Shown here: piece after piece, positions 29,725 through 38,505 of the stretch | Layout of the letters: each line of letters opens with the position of its first letter | Numbering within the stretch: position 1 is the first letter of the stretch | Assembly (NCBI RefSeq): GCF_013407925.2 | Contig: NZ_CP060201.1 | Coordinates: 6,681,001 to 6,745,000 of the forward strand | Direction of reading: 5' to 3' | Source of the DNA: Pseudomonas protegens | GTDB lineage: Bacteria > Pseudomonadota > Gammaproteobacteria > Pseudomonadales > Pseudomonadaceae | DNA length: 64,000 nt | The notes under the pieces: generated by a model | Told to the model about the DNA's origin: nothing | The model's database searches: none | What the model saw: the letters and a program-made list of their open reading frames with translations, nothing else | Made by a program: the position numbers and the translations under genes

Positions 29725-29780
29725 CCTAAGATCGAACCACAGCCCAAATCGGCTGCCAGTCCAATCTCAGGAGATCAGTC

Positions 29781-30446
29781 ATGTCCTTGCCCGGTTCACG
29801 CATTTTCCCCAATCCGCCGCTGGCAGCAGCCGAAGTGCTCGAGGCTTTTGCCCACGTCGTCACGCCGCACATCAGTGACAACCTCGGCCGACACATCGGC
29901 GCCCGCGGCCTGACTCGCTATAACAGCAGCGGCAAACTGGTGGGCACCGCCCTCACCGTCAAAACCCGTCCCGGCGACAACCTGCTGATCTACAAAGCCA
30001 TGAGCATGTTGCAACCAGGTCACGTACTGGTGGTGGATGCCCAAGGCGATGTCAACAACGCGGTGATTGGCGAGCTGGTGAAGCTTTACGCCCAGCAACG
30101 AGGTTGTGTCGGCTTCGTTATCGACGGCGCGATTCGTGATGTTGCCAGCTTTGCCGATACCCCTTGCTACGCTCGAAGCGTCGTGCACTGCGGCCCTTAC
30201 AAAACCGGGCCCGGAGAGATCAACGTAGCAGTTTCAATCGGCGGCATGCTGGTTCAGCCAGGTGATCTGCTGGTCGGCGACGAGGACGGTCTTGTGGCGT
30301 TCTCCCAGGCTGATGCTGCCGAGATACTTCGCCGCGCCGCGCAACACGCAGCCCATGAAGAAGAGGTAAAAGCCGAAATCGCCACCGGTGCTGTTCGCCA
30401 AAGCTGGATGGACAAGGTCTTGCAACAGGCCGGCCTGGCCGATTGA
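29781..30446 (+). CDS. RraA / HMG-CHA aldolase-family protein
   Basis: 221 aa of the RraA fold. The class II HMG/CHA aldolases of this family split 4-hydroxy-4-methyl- or 4-carboxy-4-hydroxy-2-oxo acids to pyruvate using a divalent metal. The conserved GDxxNAxxGEL motif and the DGAIRD motif (Arg and two Asp for metal and pyruvate binding) are intact, so an enzyme is more likely than the RNase E inhibitor RraA. It is followed 10 bases later by an aminotransferase and then a symporter. This suggests the aldolase cleaves the 2-oxo acid produced by transamination of an imported 4-hydroxy amino acid. AGGAG precedes the ATG. Confidence 0.8.
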   Translation: MSLPGSRIFPNPPLAAAEVLEAFAHVVTPHISDNLGRHIGARGLTRYNSSGKLVGTALTVKTRPGDNLLIYKAMSMLQPGHVLVVDAQGDVNNAVIGELVKLYAQQRGCVGFVIDGAIRDVASFADTPCYARSVVHCGPYKTGPGEINVAVSIGGMLVQPGDLLVGDEDGLVAFSQADAAEILRRAAQHAAHEEEVKAEIATGAVRQSWMDKVLQQAGLAD

Positions 30447-30456
30447 GGAGAACATC

Positions 30457-31665
30457 ATGAGCACTGCTTTTTTGTCTTATCGGGTGTTGGGCATTGAGCC
30501 TTCGCCGAGTATTGCCGCCAACGCTTTAGTGACCGAGTTGCGCGCCCAGGGCCGGGACATCGTCAACTTCACCTTGGGCGAGCCGGACTTCGATACCCCC
30601 GAACATATTCTTCGTGCCGCCAGCGCCGCGATGCACAGCGGTGACACGCATTACACCGCGACCAATGGAACACTGGCTTTGCGCCAGGCAATTTGCCTCA
30701 AGCTTGAGCGCGACAATGGATTGCACTATGCCGCTGACGAAGTGATTGCCGGTTGCGGTGGCAAGCACATCATCTATCACGCCCTGGCTGCGACCCTGAA
30801 CCTTGGCGATGAAGTCATCGTGCACACGCCCTACTGGGTTTCATACCCGGATATCGCCCGACTGAACGACGCCACGCCGGTGATCATTCCTGGTGACGAA
30901 AGCAACGGCTTCAAGCTGTCGCCCGAAGCATTGGAGCAAGCGATCACACCACGCAGCAAATGGGTCATTTTAAATACCCCAAACAACCCGAGTGGCGCGG
31001 TCTACAACGAAACCGAATTGCTGGCTCTGGCGGCGGTGCTGCGCAGGCACCCTCACCTTCTGATCATGGCCGACGAAATTTACGAACAATTTGTCTACGG
31101 CGACGCCGTGCATGTGTCGCTGACCAGACTCGCTCCGGATCTCAAGCCGCGCACGCTGATTGTCAATGGCGCGTCCAAGGGCTACGCCATGACCGGTTGG
31201 AGAATCGGCTTCGGCGCAGGCCCCGCCTGGCTGATCGCGGCCATCGGAAAATTGCTTTCTCAGACCACGACATGCCCCAGTTCGGTGAGCCAGGCTGCAG
31301 CCGTGGCAGCGTTTGCCGGGGACCAGGCACCCATTGCCGAAATGCGCGAGGTGTACCAACAACGCCGAGACCACATGCTGGCGTTGCTAGGCCCCATTGA
31401 CGGGTTGAGCTTCACCCCGCCGGACGGCGCCTTTTATGTGTTTGCCAACGTCAGCGGACTCATAGGTAAAACCGCTGAAAGTGGAGAGCGCATAGACAGT
31501 GATTCGCAGTTGGTCTCCTACCTGCTCAAGGAGCACGGACTGGCCACGGTCAGCGGTGCGGCGTATGGCATGTCGCCGTACATACGCCTGTCATTCGCCA
31601 GCTCCCTGGATGTCATCGAAGAAGGTTGCCGTCGACTCAAAGACGCGTGCCAACGATTGCGCTGA
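30457..31665 (+). CDS. PLP-dependent aminotransferase, class I (AspC-like)
   Basis: 402 aa of the aspartate-aminotransferase fold type I family. The PLP-binding features are visible: LNTPNNPSGAVY, MADEIYEQF, and the Schiff-base lysine in NGASKGYAMTGWRIGF. A conserved C-terminal arginine is in SPYIRLSFA. It lies 10 bases after the aldolase stop with GAGGAG before its ATG, so the two are co-transcribed. It probably converts the amino acid substrate of the cassette to its 2-oxo acid. The exact substrate cannot be read from the sequence. Confidence 0.88.
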   Translation: MSTAFLSYRVLGIEPSPSIAANALVTELRAQGRDIVNFTLGEPDFDTPEHILRAASAAMHSGDTHYTATNGTLALRQAICLKLERDNGLHYAADEVIAGCGGKHIIYHALAATLNLGDEVIVHTPYWVSYPDIARLNDATPVIIPGDESNGFKLSPEALEQAITPRSKWVILNTPNNPSGAVYNETELLALAAVLRRHPHLLIMADEIYEQFVYGDAVHVSLTRLAPDLKPRTLIVNGASKGYAMTGWRIGFGAGPAWLIAAIGKLLSQTTTCPSSVSQAAAVAAFAGDQAPIAEMREVYQQRRDHMLALLGPIDGLSFTPPDGAFYVFANVSGLIGKTAESGERIDSDSQLVSYLLKEHGLATVSGAAYGMSPYIRLSFASSLDVIEEGCRRLKDACQRLR

Positions 31666-31758
31666 CGGCTCATCGCAACACCCGACAGCCAGCGGACGGC
31701 TGCTCACTGACTGCCTAGAACAACACTCATAATCATTGTCATCAAATGAGGCATCCCC

Positions 31759-33018
31759 ATGCACAAGCCCCGTATCGCGCTGGTATGGCAAATCATGATT
31801 GGCCTGCTGGCCGGCATCGCCATCGGCGCCCTGTTGCACCGCTTTCCCGAGTCCCGTCCGTGGCTGGTCGACAACCTCCTGCAACCGGCGGGCGACATTT
31901 TCATCAAGCTAATGAAAATGATCGTCGTCCCCATCGTGTTTTCTTGCATGGTGGTCGGTATCGCCGGTCACGGTGACGGCAAATCCCTGGGCCGTATCGG
32001 GATCAAATCACTGAGCTATTTCTTCAGCATTACGACGCTGGCAATCATCGTCGGTCTTGTGATTGGCAACCTTCTCAAGCCTGGGGCCGGCACCGATCTG
32101 GCAAGCCTCAAAGCCGCCGCCATCACTCTGCCAACCAGTAACGCAGCCGGTCATGGGCTTGGGCAGATCATCGTCGGAATCATCCCCGACAATGTGATCA
32201 ATGCCATGGCACAGGGCAGCCTGCTCTCAGTGCTGTTTTTTGCCGTGATGTTTGGCCTCGGCGTTTCCAAACTGACCAACGAACGCAAGGAACCGGTCAT
32301 TGCGCTACTGCGTGGCGTGTCGGAAGCCATGTTCAAGGTCACATCGATGATCATGGCCTACTCGCCCATCGGCGTATTCGGAATGATCTCCGTGACCGTG
32401 GCCAACTTTGGTTTTAGCTCACTCCTGCCCTTGGCCAAGCTGATCATGGTGAGCTACGTGGCGATTGCCTTCTTCGTCCTCGTCGTACTGAACCTGGTAG
32501 CACGATTCTGTGGGATTAATCTGTTCGCGCTGATGCGTCATATCAAGGATGAATTGATTCTCGCTTTTTCGAGCGCCAGTTCGGCGGCGGTAATGCCGCA
32601 GCTCATGAAGAAGCTTGAAACCTATGGTGTGCCACCCTCTCTGGTCAGCTTCGTAGTTCCAGTGGGCTACTCGTTCAACCTCGACGGCGCTTCGCTGTTC
32701 CTCGGCATTGGCACTTTGTTCGTCGCACAGCTTTACGGCATCGATCTGAGCTTCGGCGACCAAGCTTTGCTTGTGGTCACCATGGTGCTGACTTCAAAAG
32801 GGGCGGCAGGCGTCCCAGGGTTCATGTTCGTTATTTTGTCAGCCACGCTCGCCAGTGCGGGACTGCCACTTGAGGGTATTGCATTCATCGCCGGGGTTTA
32901 CCGACTCATGGAGATGCCGACAACCGCCCTGAATGTGTTGGGCAACGCATTGGCTCCATTGGTCATCGCGAAATGGGAGGGGCGCGCTGCGCATTGTCTG
33001 AAGGCAACGCCGGCCTGA
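31759..33018 (+). CDS. DAACS (GltP/DctA-fold) symporter with altered substrate site
   Basis: 419 aa membrane protein of the dicarboxylate/amino acid:cation symporter family. Recognisable motifs are the HP1 serine-rich SSASSAAVMP, GYSFNLDG in TM7, TSKGAAGVPG in HP2, and NVLGNALA in TM8. The TM8 substrate motif (D-M-x-R-T in GltPh) reads E-M-P-T-T here, so the arginine that binds the side-chain carboxylate is a threonine and the aspartate that binds the amino group is a glutamate. Loss of that arginine occurs in neutral amino acid carriers of this fold such as ASCT1. I infer import of a neutral, possibly hydroxylated, amino acid for the preceding enzymes. Confidence 0.85.
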   Translation: MHKPRIALVWQIMIGLLAGIAIGALLHRFPESRPWLVDNLLQPAGDIFIKLMKMIVVPIVFSCMVVGIAGHGDGKSLGRIGIKSLSYFFSITTLAIIVGLVIGNLLKPGAGTDLASLKAAAITLPTSNAAGHGLGQIIVGIIPDNVINAMAQGSLLSVLFFAVMFGLGVSKLTNERKEPVIALLRGVSEAMFKVTSMIMAYSPIGVFGMISVTVANFGFSSLLPLAKLIMVSYVAIAFFVLVVLNLVARFCGINLFALMRHIKDELILAFSSASSAAVMPQLMKKLETYGVPPSLVSFVVPVGYSFNLDGASLFLGIGTLFVAQLYGIDLSFGDQALLVVTMVLTSKGAAGVPGFMFVILSATLASAGLPLEGIAFIAGVYRLMEMPTTALNVLGNALAPLVIAKWEGRAAHCLKATPA

Positions 33019-33033
33019 GCGTAAAAGCCCTGC

Positions 33034-33061
33034 CTAGGCACTGGCAACATTAAGTGCCTAG
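33034..33061 (+). terminator. Strong stem-loop after the symporter gene
   Basis: A perfect 9-bp stem (CTAGGCACT / AGTGCCTAG) with a 10-base loop starts 15 bases past the symporter stop. There is no good T tract behind it on either strand, so termination is probable but not certain. It may also protect the 3' end of the mRNA. Confidence 0.5.
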
Positions 33062-33103
33062 TGCTTCACCATCGAATCGGATTAGCTGACGCACCCTGTA
33101 CTC

Positions 33104-33633
33104 TCAAAAAGTCCTGGGTACAGCAAAGACCCTGACAATTTCCTCAGCACAAGCGGCGTCATAAAACCTACTCTCATAAAAATCAAAAGCAGTTTCTGCC
33201 CCACAACTAGAAAAACGTTTCTTTACTTCCTTCATTTCCTTAGACGCAAGCCCCCTATCATTTTTTCGTACTTCTTCCAAAAAACCGACTGAGGCTGGTT
33301 TTGTGTAAATAAATATATTAGGCATGAGAACGCCTTGCTCTTCCAATCCTGCAAAATCTGTAAAACTTACGGCAAAAAAATATCCTTATCTCTTGAAATC
33401 TCCAAGAGCCTTAAAGTATTTAAAACAAACAAGGCGAGCCCAGTCAGGAAATCAGAAACTCCGTTGCGGCTCATCTCATTCATCAAGTGCTTTAAGCGGC
33501 TATATCTTGATACAAGCGGAATCTCTTCAAAGCTTTCATAATCCTCAAAGAATACGCGCATATCATTATACGATTCTTTACTGATTACCTTGTTATAGAG
33601 GTCTGTCAGCTTCATTTCCAGGGAGTACTCCAT
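33104..33633 (-). pseudogene. Orphan gene split by a frameshift at a T7 tract
   Basis: Two minus-strand ORFs abut here. The first (33633-33367) begins MEYSLEMKLTDLY and ends DIFLP. The second is open from the same point in the next frame and ends VFAVPRTF at 33104. They join at seven A residues (33374-33380; T7 on the coding strand). Adding one T fuses them into a single frame of about 176 aa reading smoothly across DIFFAVSFTDF. The T_TTT_TTG context is also a textbook -1 slippage heptamer, so programmed or transcriptional frameshifting is possible. I recognise no family. The region is AT-rich compared with its neighbours, suggesting recent acquisition, as in immunity-type orphan genes. Confidence 0.6.
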
Positions 33634-33665
33634 TACTTGGCTACCACTACTTTCACGAGGATCGC

Positions 33666-34064
33666 CTAAGCTTCAAGCTCATAAACCTCAATGTCACGAC
33701 CCATAACATATAGGTCCCCATCCTGGCGTATTTCATCAATCGATGCTGGATCAGCATCCAAAGGGTAATTCCCATCAATATCGACACACCAATACTCGTC
33801 AATTTTCAACAACCGAACCCCCGAGCAAATTGAATTGAATTGATACCCACTAACTTTTGCACTCAGCTCTTCAACACCGCGGACAACCACTTTAACCTTC
33901 TTCCAAACATTTCCATCAAGCCGATGATCTCTGGCATGAAATAAAAGTTGTGCCGCGAGTCGCTCGCCTGGTGCATAACTAAACTCAAACGACAATAGCA
34001 ACCCATCTTCAAAACGATGAAAGGCTTGCAATACATCACTTATTTTGGCTGCAGTTTCTGACAT
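33666..34064 (-). CDS. Hypothetical acidic orphan protein
   Basis: 132 aa from the ATG at 34064, which has AGGA at the best spacing; upstream ATGs at 34070 and 34085 are alternatives. The product is acidic and soluble-looking (C-terminal half rich in D and E, for instance DGNYPLDADPASIDEIRQDGD). It has no signal peptide or membrane segment, and I recognise no family. It lies in the same AT-rich island and orientation as the frameshifted gene. Its size and composition resemble immunity proteins of polymorphic toxins, but no toxin gene is visible, so this is only a guess. Confidence 0.6.
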   Translation of the reverse strand: MSETAAKISDVLQAFHRFEDGLLLSFEFSYAPGERLAAQLLFHARDHRLDGNVWKKVKVVVRGVEELSAKVSGYQFNSICSGVRLLKIDEYWCVDIDGNYPLDADPASIDEIRQDGDLYVMGRDIEVYELEA

Positions 34065-34137
34065 ATTCATTTTCCTTTTGAACATCCGCGAATTTGAAAC
34101 GCTTCATGCCTGGCGTCGCCATGTCCCCCAGGAGCGC

Positions 34138-35283
34138 TCACCCCTCCACCGCCTGATAAACCACCCGATGCGCCTCGGTCGGCAGCGGCACTTCCCACTT
34201 GAACAGCATGCGGCGGATATCATCGTTGCGCAGCGAGGTGTCGCGCTTCTGGTTGCGCCGCATGATCTCGTCCTCGGGCCGCTCCAGGTAAAGAATTTCC
34301 ACCTCGGCGCCGTAACCATAGAGCAAGTCCAGGGTGCGGCTGCGCATCTGCGCCGACAGGTGCGTGGAGTTCCAGACAAAGGGTCTGTGCTCGCGCAGCA
34401 AGGCCTTGGCCCGGTCGATGGCGTAGTGCGCAGCGGCGCCTTCGTTCTGTCCGTGGCGCAGGCCCAGGGCTTGGCGGGCGTCGTCGAACGACACCACCGG
34501 CAGCTCCGGGTGATGCTGTGCGGCCCAGGTGTCCTTGCCGCTGGCCGGCAGGCCCGAGAGCATCACCACTGAGGAACCCTGCGGCGCGTGCAGCGGGTAG
34601 TCGGGGTGTACCCGGGCGCCTCGCAGGTACTGAATGCGTGTGTAGTCGTCAGCAAAGGCCCGTGGTCCGTGCAGGCAGCCCTCCTCCTGCGCCAGTTCGC
34701 GCCACAGCTCGATGGCATCCAGCACATCGGCCTTGCCGGCGTAGTGGCGCCCCTGCATATCGGCCTCGGCCACGGCACAGAGCATCCACAGCGGCAGTTC
34801 CCAGGACAGTTTGTGCAACAGGAACTCGGCGCTGCGGCCGCTGCGATCACCCTGCAGAGCGAAGAACGGCACCTGGTGCACGGCGATGATGCGGCAAATC
34901 TGCTCGCGCAGCTCGAAAGGCACGCCGGCGCGCCACAACAGCAGCCGCGCGTCCACTGCGCCCCGGCGCGAGTGACCGGGCTGGCCGATCCGCCCGGTAT
35001 CCGGGTCGATCACCGTGGTGTCGGGCTTGGCGATATCGTGCAACAGGGCGGCGAAGAACAGCACAAAGCGCTGCTCGGCGCTGGCCTGCTGGTAGGCGGA
35101 TTGCGCCAGCAAGGCTTCGACCACCAGGCGGGTATGAATCCACACATCGCCTTCGGCGTGGTAGGTCGGGTCTTGCGGTGTCTCGGCCAGGCGCGCCAGG
35201 GCCGGAATAGCCGCCAGGCAGGCGGCGACGTCCATATCGCGCCCCGGCTCGGGGACCAGTTGTTGCAGTTGTCGAATGTCCAT
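34138..35283 (-). CDS. HD-Pnk: HD-domain phosphoesterase fused to polynucleotide kinase
   Basis: 381 aa with an N-terminal HD domain (His42, His50 and the H82-D83 doublet in LLHDIAKP) and a C-terminal P-loop kinase (GLPASGKDT at 244-252, Lys250; SFDDAR near 267; arginine-rich lid MRRNQKRD near 341-348). This matches the HD-Pnk architecture characterised from Runella: the HD part removes 2',3'-cyclic or 3' phosphates and the kinase phosphorylates 5'-OH ends. Its ATG lies 14 bases after the RNA ligase stop with AAGGAG, so the two enzymes form an end-healing and sealing unit, probably for broken RNA. Substrate in the cell is unknown. Confidence 0.85.
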   Translation of the reverse strand: MDIRQLQQLVPEPGRDMDVAACLAAIPALARLAETPQDPTYHAEGDVWIHTRLVVEALLAQSAYQQASAEQRFVLFFAALLHDIAKPDTTVIDPDTGRIGQPGHSRRGAVDARLLLWRAGVPFELREQICRIIAVHQVPFFALQGDRSGRSAEFLLHKLSWELPLWMLCAVAEADMQGRHYAGKADVLDAIELWRELAQEEGCLHGPRAFADDYTRIQYLRGARVHPDYPLHAPQGSSVVMLSGLPASGKDTWAAQHHPELPVVSFDDARQALGLRHGQNEGAAAHYAIDRAKALLREHRPFVWNSTHLSAQMRSRTLDLLYGYGAEVEILYLERPEDEIMRRNQKRDTSLRNDDIRRMLFKWEVPLPTEAHRVVYQAVEG

Positions 35284-35297
35284 ATCGGGATGCTCCT

Positions 35298-36158
35298 TCA
35301 GTAGCCGTGGCGTGGGCCCTGCCAGTCCATGGACAGGCGCGGGGCATAGAGGTCGACGCCGTCGGCCAGCTGATTGGGGATGAAGGGTTGGTTGGCATGG
35401 TGCTGGTCGGCATCGAGGATGGCCTGGACGAAGTCCTGGCGTACCCACTTGAGTCGGCCGAGGGTCTGCTGCTCGTCCTCGAGCTTCAGGTACAGGCCTT
35501 CCATGCGACTGGAGCGGTCGCACTGGCGCCAGGCACGGGCCAGGTCGAGGCCTTCGCGGCGCACCACTTGCTCGAACACCTCGCGCCAGCGCGCGGTCTT
35601 GGCCAGCGAATCGCCCACCAGCGCCAGCAGCTCGGCATGCCGGCGCGGCGCCGGGCCTTCGTACAGCACCGGCACCGACAGCACCGGCCCACCTTCTAGC
35701 AGGCGCCGGCGCGCAGCGGTGGAGAGGAACAGCCCGGTGGCGCGGTCCCACACATCGAACTCGCAGAAGTAATGTGGCAAGCGGTCGTAGAACACCGAGT
35801 GTTTCTTGTGCAGCCATTCGCCATACAGCACGAAGCGATCTTCCAGGCGCTCCAGCAACCAGTGTTCGTGAGCCACGGCCCATTGCTTGAACAGATTGAA
35901 CTGGCGCTCGCGCCCACCGCCAGTGAGGTAGTGACCGCGAGATTGCAGGCGCAACTCGCCGCCTGCGCTGAAGCTGATGCCGGCGTTGGCACCATCGAGT
36001 TTTTCTTCCACCACCAGCCACTGCCCGGCCAGGGCGGCATAGCGCACCTGGCCAGTGTCAGTGTCGCCATCTTGCAGGCGCGAGCCTTGCAGATGGGGCG
36101 TGCGGGGGTATTTGAGCAGTTCCAGGTTGTGCGCAGTGGCACGAATATCCATGTGCAT
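35298..36158 (-). CDS. ATP-dependent RNA ligase
   Basis: 286 aa of the nucleotidyltransferase ligase family. The AMP-accepting lysine motif KLDG is at residues 53-56, followed by motif III-like FCEFDVWD, motif IV EGLYLKLE and motif V LKWVR. There is no DNA-ligase OB-fold or BRCT region, and the length fits RNA ligases of the Rnl2 type. It precedes HD-Pnk in the same transcript and should join the 3'-OH/5'-phosphate ends that HD-Pnk prepares. GAGG lies about nine bases before the start; an ATG two codons later is also possible. The 256-base gap upstream probably contains the operon promoter. Confidence 0.87.
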   Translation of the reverse strand: MHMDIRATAHNLELLKYPRTPHLQGSRLQDGDTDTGQVRYAALAGQWLVVEEKLDGANAGISFSAGGELRLQSRGHYLTGGGRERQFNLFKQWAVAHEHWLLERLEDRFVLYGEWLHKKHSVFYDRLPHYFCEFDVWDRATGLFLSTAARRRLLEGGPVLSVPVLYEGPAPRRHAELLALVGDSLAKTARWREVFEQVVRREGLDLARAWRQCDRSSRMEGLYLKLEDEQQTLGRLKWVRQDFVQAILDADQHHANQPFIPNQLADGVDLYAPRLSMDWQGPRHGY

Positions 36159-36414
36159 GGGTTTGTCCTCGAAAACAGAGAAAAACCAACGACAGGATCA
36201 GGCAGGCATGGCAATCAAGCGCCGCCGCGCATAGGCACGGGCAGCCATCAGGCAGGATGGACCGTCGTCGGTATCAGGCGTGTTGGCTGGCGTAGGGCAC
36301 TGGCTTCACCACTTGGAGAAAAGGTTGCAGAGGCTTCAGGGCGCGCATTCAACAGCAGATAGCGGCATCCGGTCAAGCACCGGAGCTGCTCCTCGCCCCG
36401 CGCCCCGCTTCGCC

Positions 36415-38106
36415 TCATGGCTTGCCGCGCATGCTGTTGCGCCATATGCGGTAGGCCCTGATCCCCGAACGCACCGAACTGAACAGCAACTGGCCGTCCA
36501 TTTCCCGGGTCATCCCCGAGCGTTCCAGCATCGTCAGGAAAGTACCGCGGGCACGGGCGATCGCGAAGTAGATGCCCTGGGCGGCCAGGGTTTCGCGGAT
36601 TTCCCGCAGCACCGCGATGCCGCTGACATCGATATCGGTCACCGCCTCGGCATTGAACAGCACCACCTCGGGCTGGCTCTCGCGCTGCACGGTGTCCAGC
36701 AGGCGCATCTTGAAGTAGTCGGCGTTGAAGAACAGGATCGCGTCGTCGAAGCGATACACCACCAGGCCGGGCACGGTGTGCGCTTGCGGGTACTGGCGGA
36801 TGTCCACCTGGCCTTCGATGCCCGGCATCCAGCCCAGCACCGCGTCGGTGGGTTGGTAGATGCTGTACAGCAGGCGCAGGATGGCCAGGGTCACGGCGAA
36901 GATGATGCCCGGCAGCACCCCCAGGCCCAGCACGCTGACGGTGGTCAGCAGGCACAGCCAGAACTCGAAGCGGCTGAGACGGTAGATCTGCTTCAGGGAC
37001 TTGACGTCGAGCAAGCCCCAGCCCGCCATCAACAGCACCGCGCCCAGGGCCGGCTGCGGAATCCACGCCATGGGCGCGGTGAAAAACAGCAGAATCAGCG
37101 CAATCGCCAGGGCCGCGATGATGCCCACCAACTGGCTCTTGCCTCCGGCCATGTCGTTGACCGCGGTACGCGAATCCGCGCCGCTGATGGCAAAGCCCTG
37201 GGAGGCACCGGCCGCCAGGTTGCTCAGGCCCAGGGCGATGAATTCATGGTTGGCGTTGATCGCGTAGCCATGGCGCGCGGCGAAGCTGCGGGCCGTGAGC
37301 ATGGCGCTGCAGAAACTCACGGTGGCGATGCCCAGCGCGTCGCGCAGCAGGCTCTTGCTTTCCTCCAGGCTGGTCTTGGGCCAGGACAACTCGGGAATCC
37401 CGGCCGGCACATGACCGAGGATCGCCACCCCGAGGCGGTCGAAGCCCAATAGCCCGGCCAGCAAGGTGAACAGCGCCACCGTCAGCAGCGCTGCCGGCAG
37501 CCGCGGGTAGCGTCGCGGCAGCCAGATCAACAGGCCCAGGCTGGCCAGGCCAACGGCCAGGGTCAGGCCATGGATCTCCCCCAGCCGCTGGAGAAAGTCC
37601 GCCAGCCCCAGAATGAAGCCGTCGCCTTCGATCTTGAAACCCACCACCTTGCCCATTTGCCCGGCGATCAGGCTCAGACCGATGCCGTTGAGGTAGCCGA
37701 TGAGGATCGGCCGCGAGAAGAAGCTGGCGATAAAACCCGCCCGGGCGATCCCGGCGGCGATCAGCATCAGGCCCACCAGCACGGTGACGATCATCGACAA
37801 CTCGACGGTACGCTGCAGGTCGCCCATGGCCAAAGGCGCCACGGCCCCGCCGAGCATGGCGCAAGTGGCGGCATCGGGGCCTACCATCAACTGCCGCGAG
37901 CTGCCGACCAAGGCATAGACGATCATCGGCAGCACACAGGCGTAGAGCCCGTACTGCGGCGGCAGGCCGACAATCTGCGCATAGGCGATGGCAATCGGGA
38001 TCTGGATAGCCGCCACGGACAACCCGGCCCGCAGGTCGGCGCGAAACCATTCACGGCGGTAGTGCAGCAAGTTGGACAGGCCAGATAGACAGCGGGATAA
38101 CGACAT
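36415..38106 (-). CDS. SulP-family anion transporter with STAS domain
   Basis: 563 aa. An N-terminal transporter domain of about 12 membrane segments (residues 20-420, with the SulP signatures YAQIVGLPPQYGLYA and SGADSRTAVNDMAGGKSQ) is followed by a cytoplasmic STAS domain (about 440-555, with DIDVSGIAVLREI). SulP proteins carry sulfate, bicarbonate or dicarboxylates. The substrate here cannot be assigned and no sulfur or carbonic anhydrase gene is adjacent. AAAGGA precedes the ATG. Confidence 0.9.
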   Translation of the reverse strand: MSLSRCLSGLSNLLHYRREWFRADLRAGLSVAAIQIPIAIAYAQIVGLPPQYGLYACVLPMIVYALVGSSRQLMVGPDAATCAMLGGAVAPLAMGDLQRTVELSMIVTVLVGLMLIAAGIARAGFIASFFSRPILIGYLNGIGLSLIAGQMGKVVGFKIEGDGFILGLADFLQRLGEIHGLTLAVGLASLGLLIWLPRRYPRLPAALLTVALFTLLAGLLGFDRLGVAILGHVPAGIPELSWPKTSLEESKSLLRDALGIATVSFCSAMLTARSFAARHGYAINANHEFIALGLSNLAAGASQGFAISGADSRTAVNDMAGGKSQLVGIIAALAIALILLFFTAPMAWIPQPALGAVLLMAGWGLLDVKSLKQIYRLSRFEFWLCLLTTVSVLGLGVLPGIIFAVTLAILRLLYSIYQPTDAVLGWMPGIEGQVDIRQYPQAHTVPGLVVYRFDDAILFFNADYFKMRLLDTVQRESQPEVVLFNAEAVTDIDVSGIAVLREIRETLAAQGIYFAIARARGTFLTMLERSGMTREMDGQLLFSSVRSGIRAYRIWRNSMRGKP

Positions 38107-38132
38107 GCCGGGTCCTTTCGAAATAATCCGTT

Positions 38133-38264
38133 TTATTCTTTGGCCGCGCTCTGGCGGCCCTCTTGTTTGGCCCGGCGACGCGGGCGCGTATTCAAGCGAA
38201 TCGGGCCACTTGGCGCCATGAGCTGGAGCAGCTTTTGCGTCGATTCACCCAGATGATTGGCCAT
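38133..38264 (-). CDS. Possible 43-aa basic protein upstream of sulP
   Basis: A short ORF from the ATG at 38264 (begins MANHLGESTQKLLQLM) with a very basic tail (RRRAKQEGRQSAAKE), ending 26 bases before the SulP start on the same strand. The ribosome binding site is weak and I recognise no family. The frame is also open to a TTG at 38357. It may be a small real gene or chance. The remaining 240 bases up to the solute-binding protein gene show nothing else convincing. Confidence 0.25.
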   Translation of the reverse strand: MANHLGESTQKLLQLMAPSGPIRLNTRPRRRAKQEGRQSAAKE

Positions 38265-38505
38265 GGGCAACCCGCTGGCGCTTGTGGGCCGGTGCCCACC
38301 GCTGTTCAACGTCACCGGTTGCGCCAGCCCTGAACCGTGATGGCAATCAGCGGTCAAAATAATCGGTCAAATCCATCCATCTCTGCACATAACCCTCTAA
38401 TCTTGGCGGCACGTTTTGCAGGTCGTTGCGGTCGGTCTTTGTCGGTGTCGAATACGCAGCGTTAATCCGAGAGCATGAAATGCCACTGTCTGTTGAGTTA
38501 CTGCC

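Noticed and set aside
29781..30446. Annotation as RraA, regulator of RNase E.
   Set aside because: The metal and pyruvate-binding aldolase residues are intact, and the gene is in a cassette with an aminotransferase and a symporter.
36159..36414. Possible minus-strand gene upstream of the RNA ligase.
   Set aside because: The open frame there is an out-of-frame reading that continues into the ligase gene. No start signal or coding pattern was seen.
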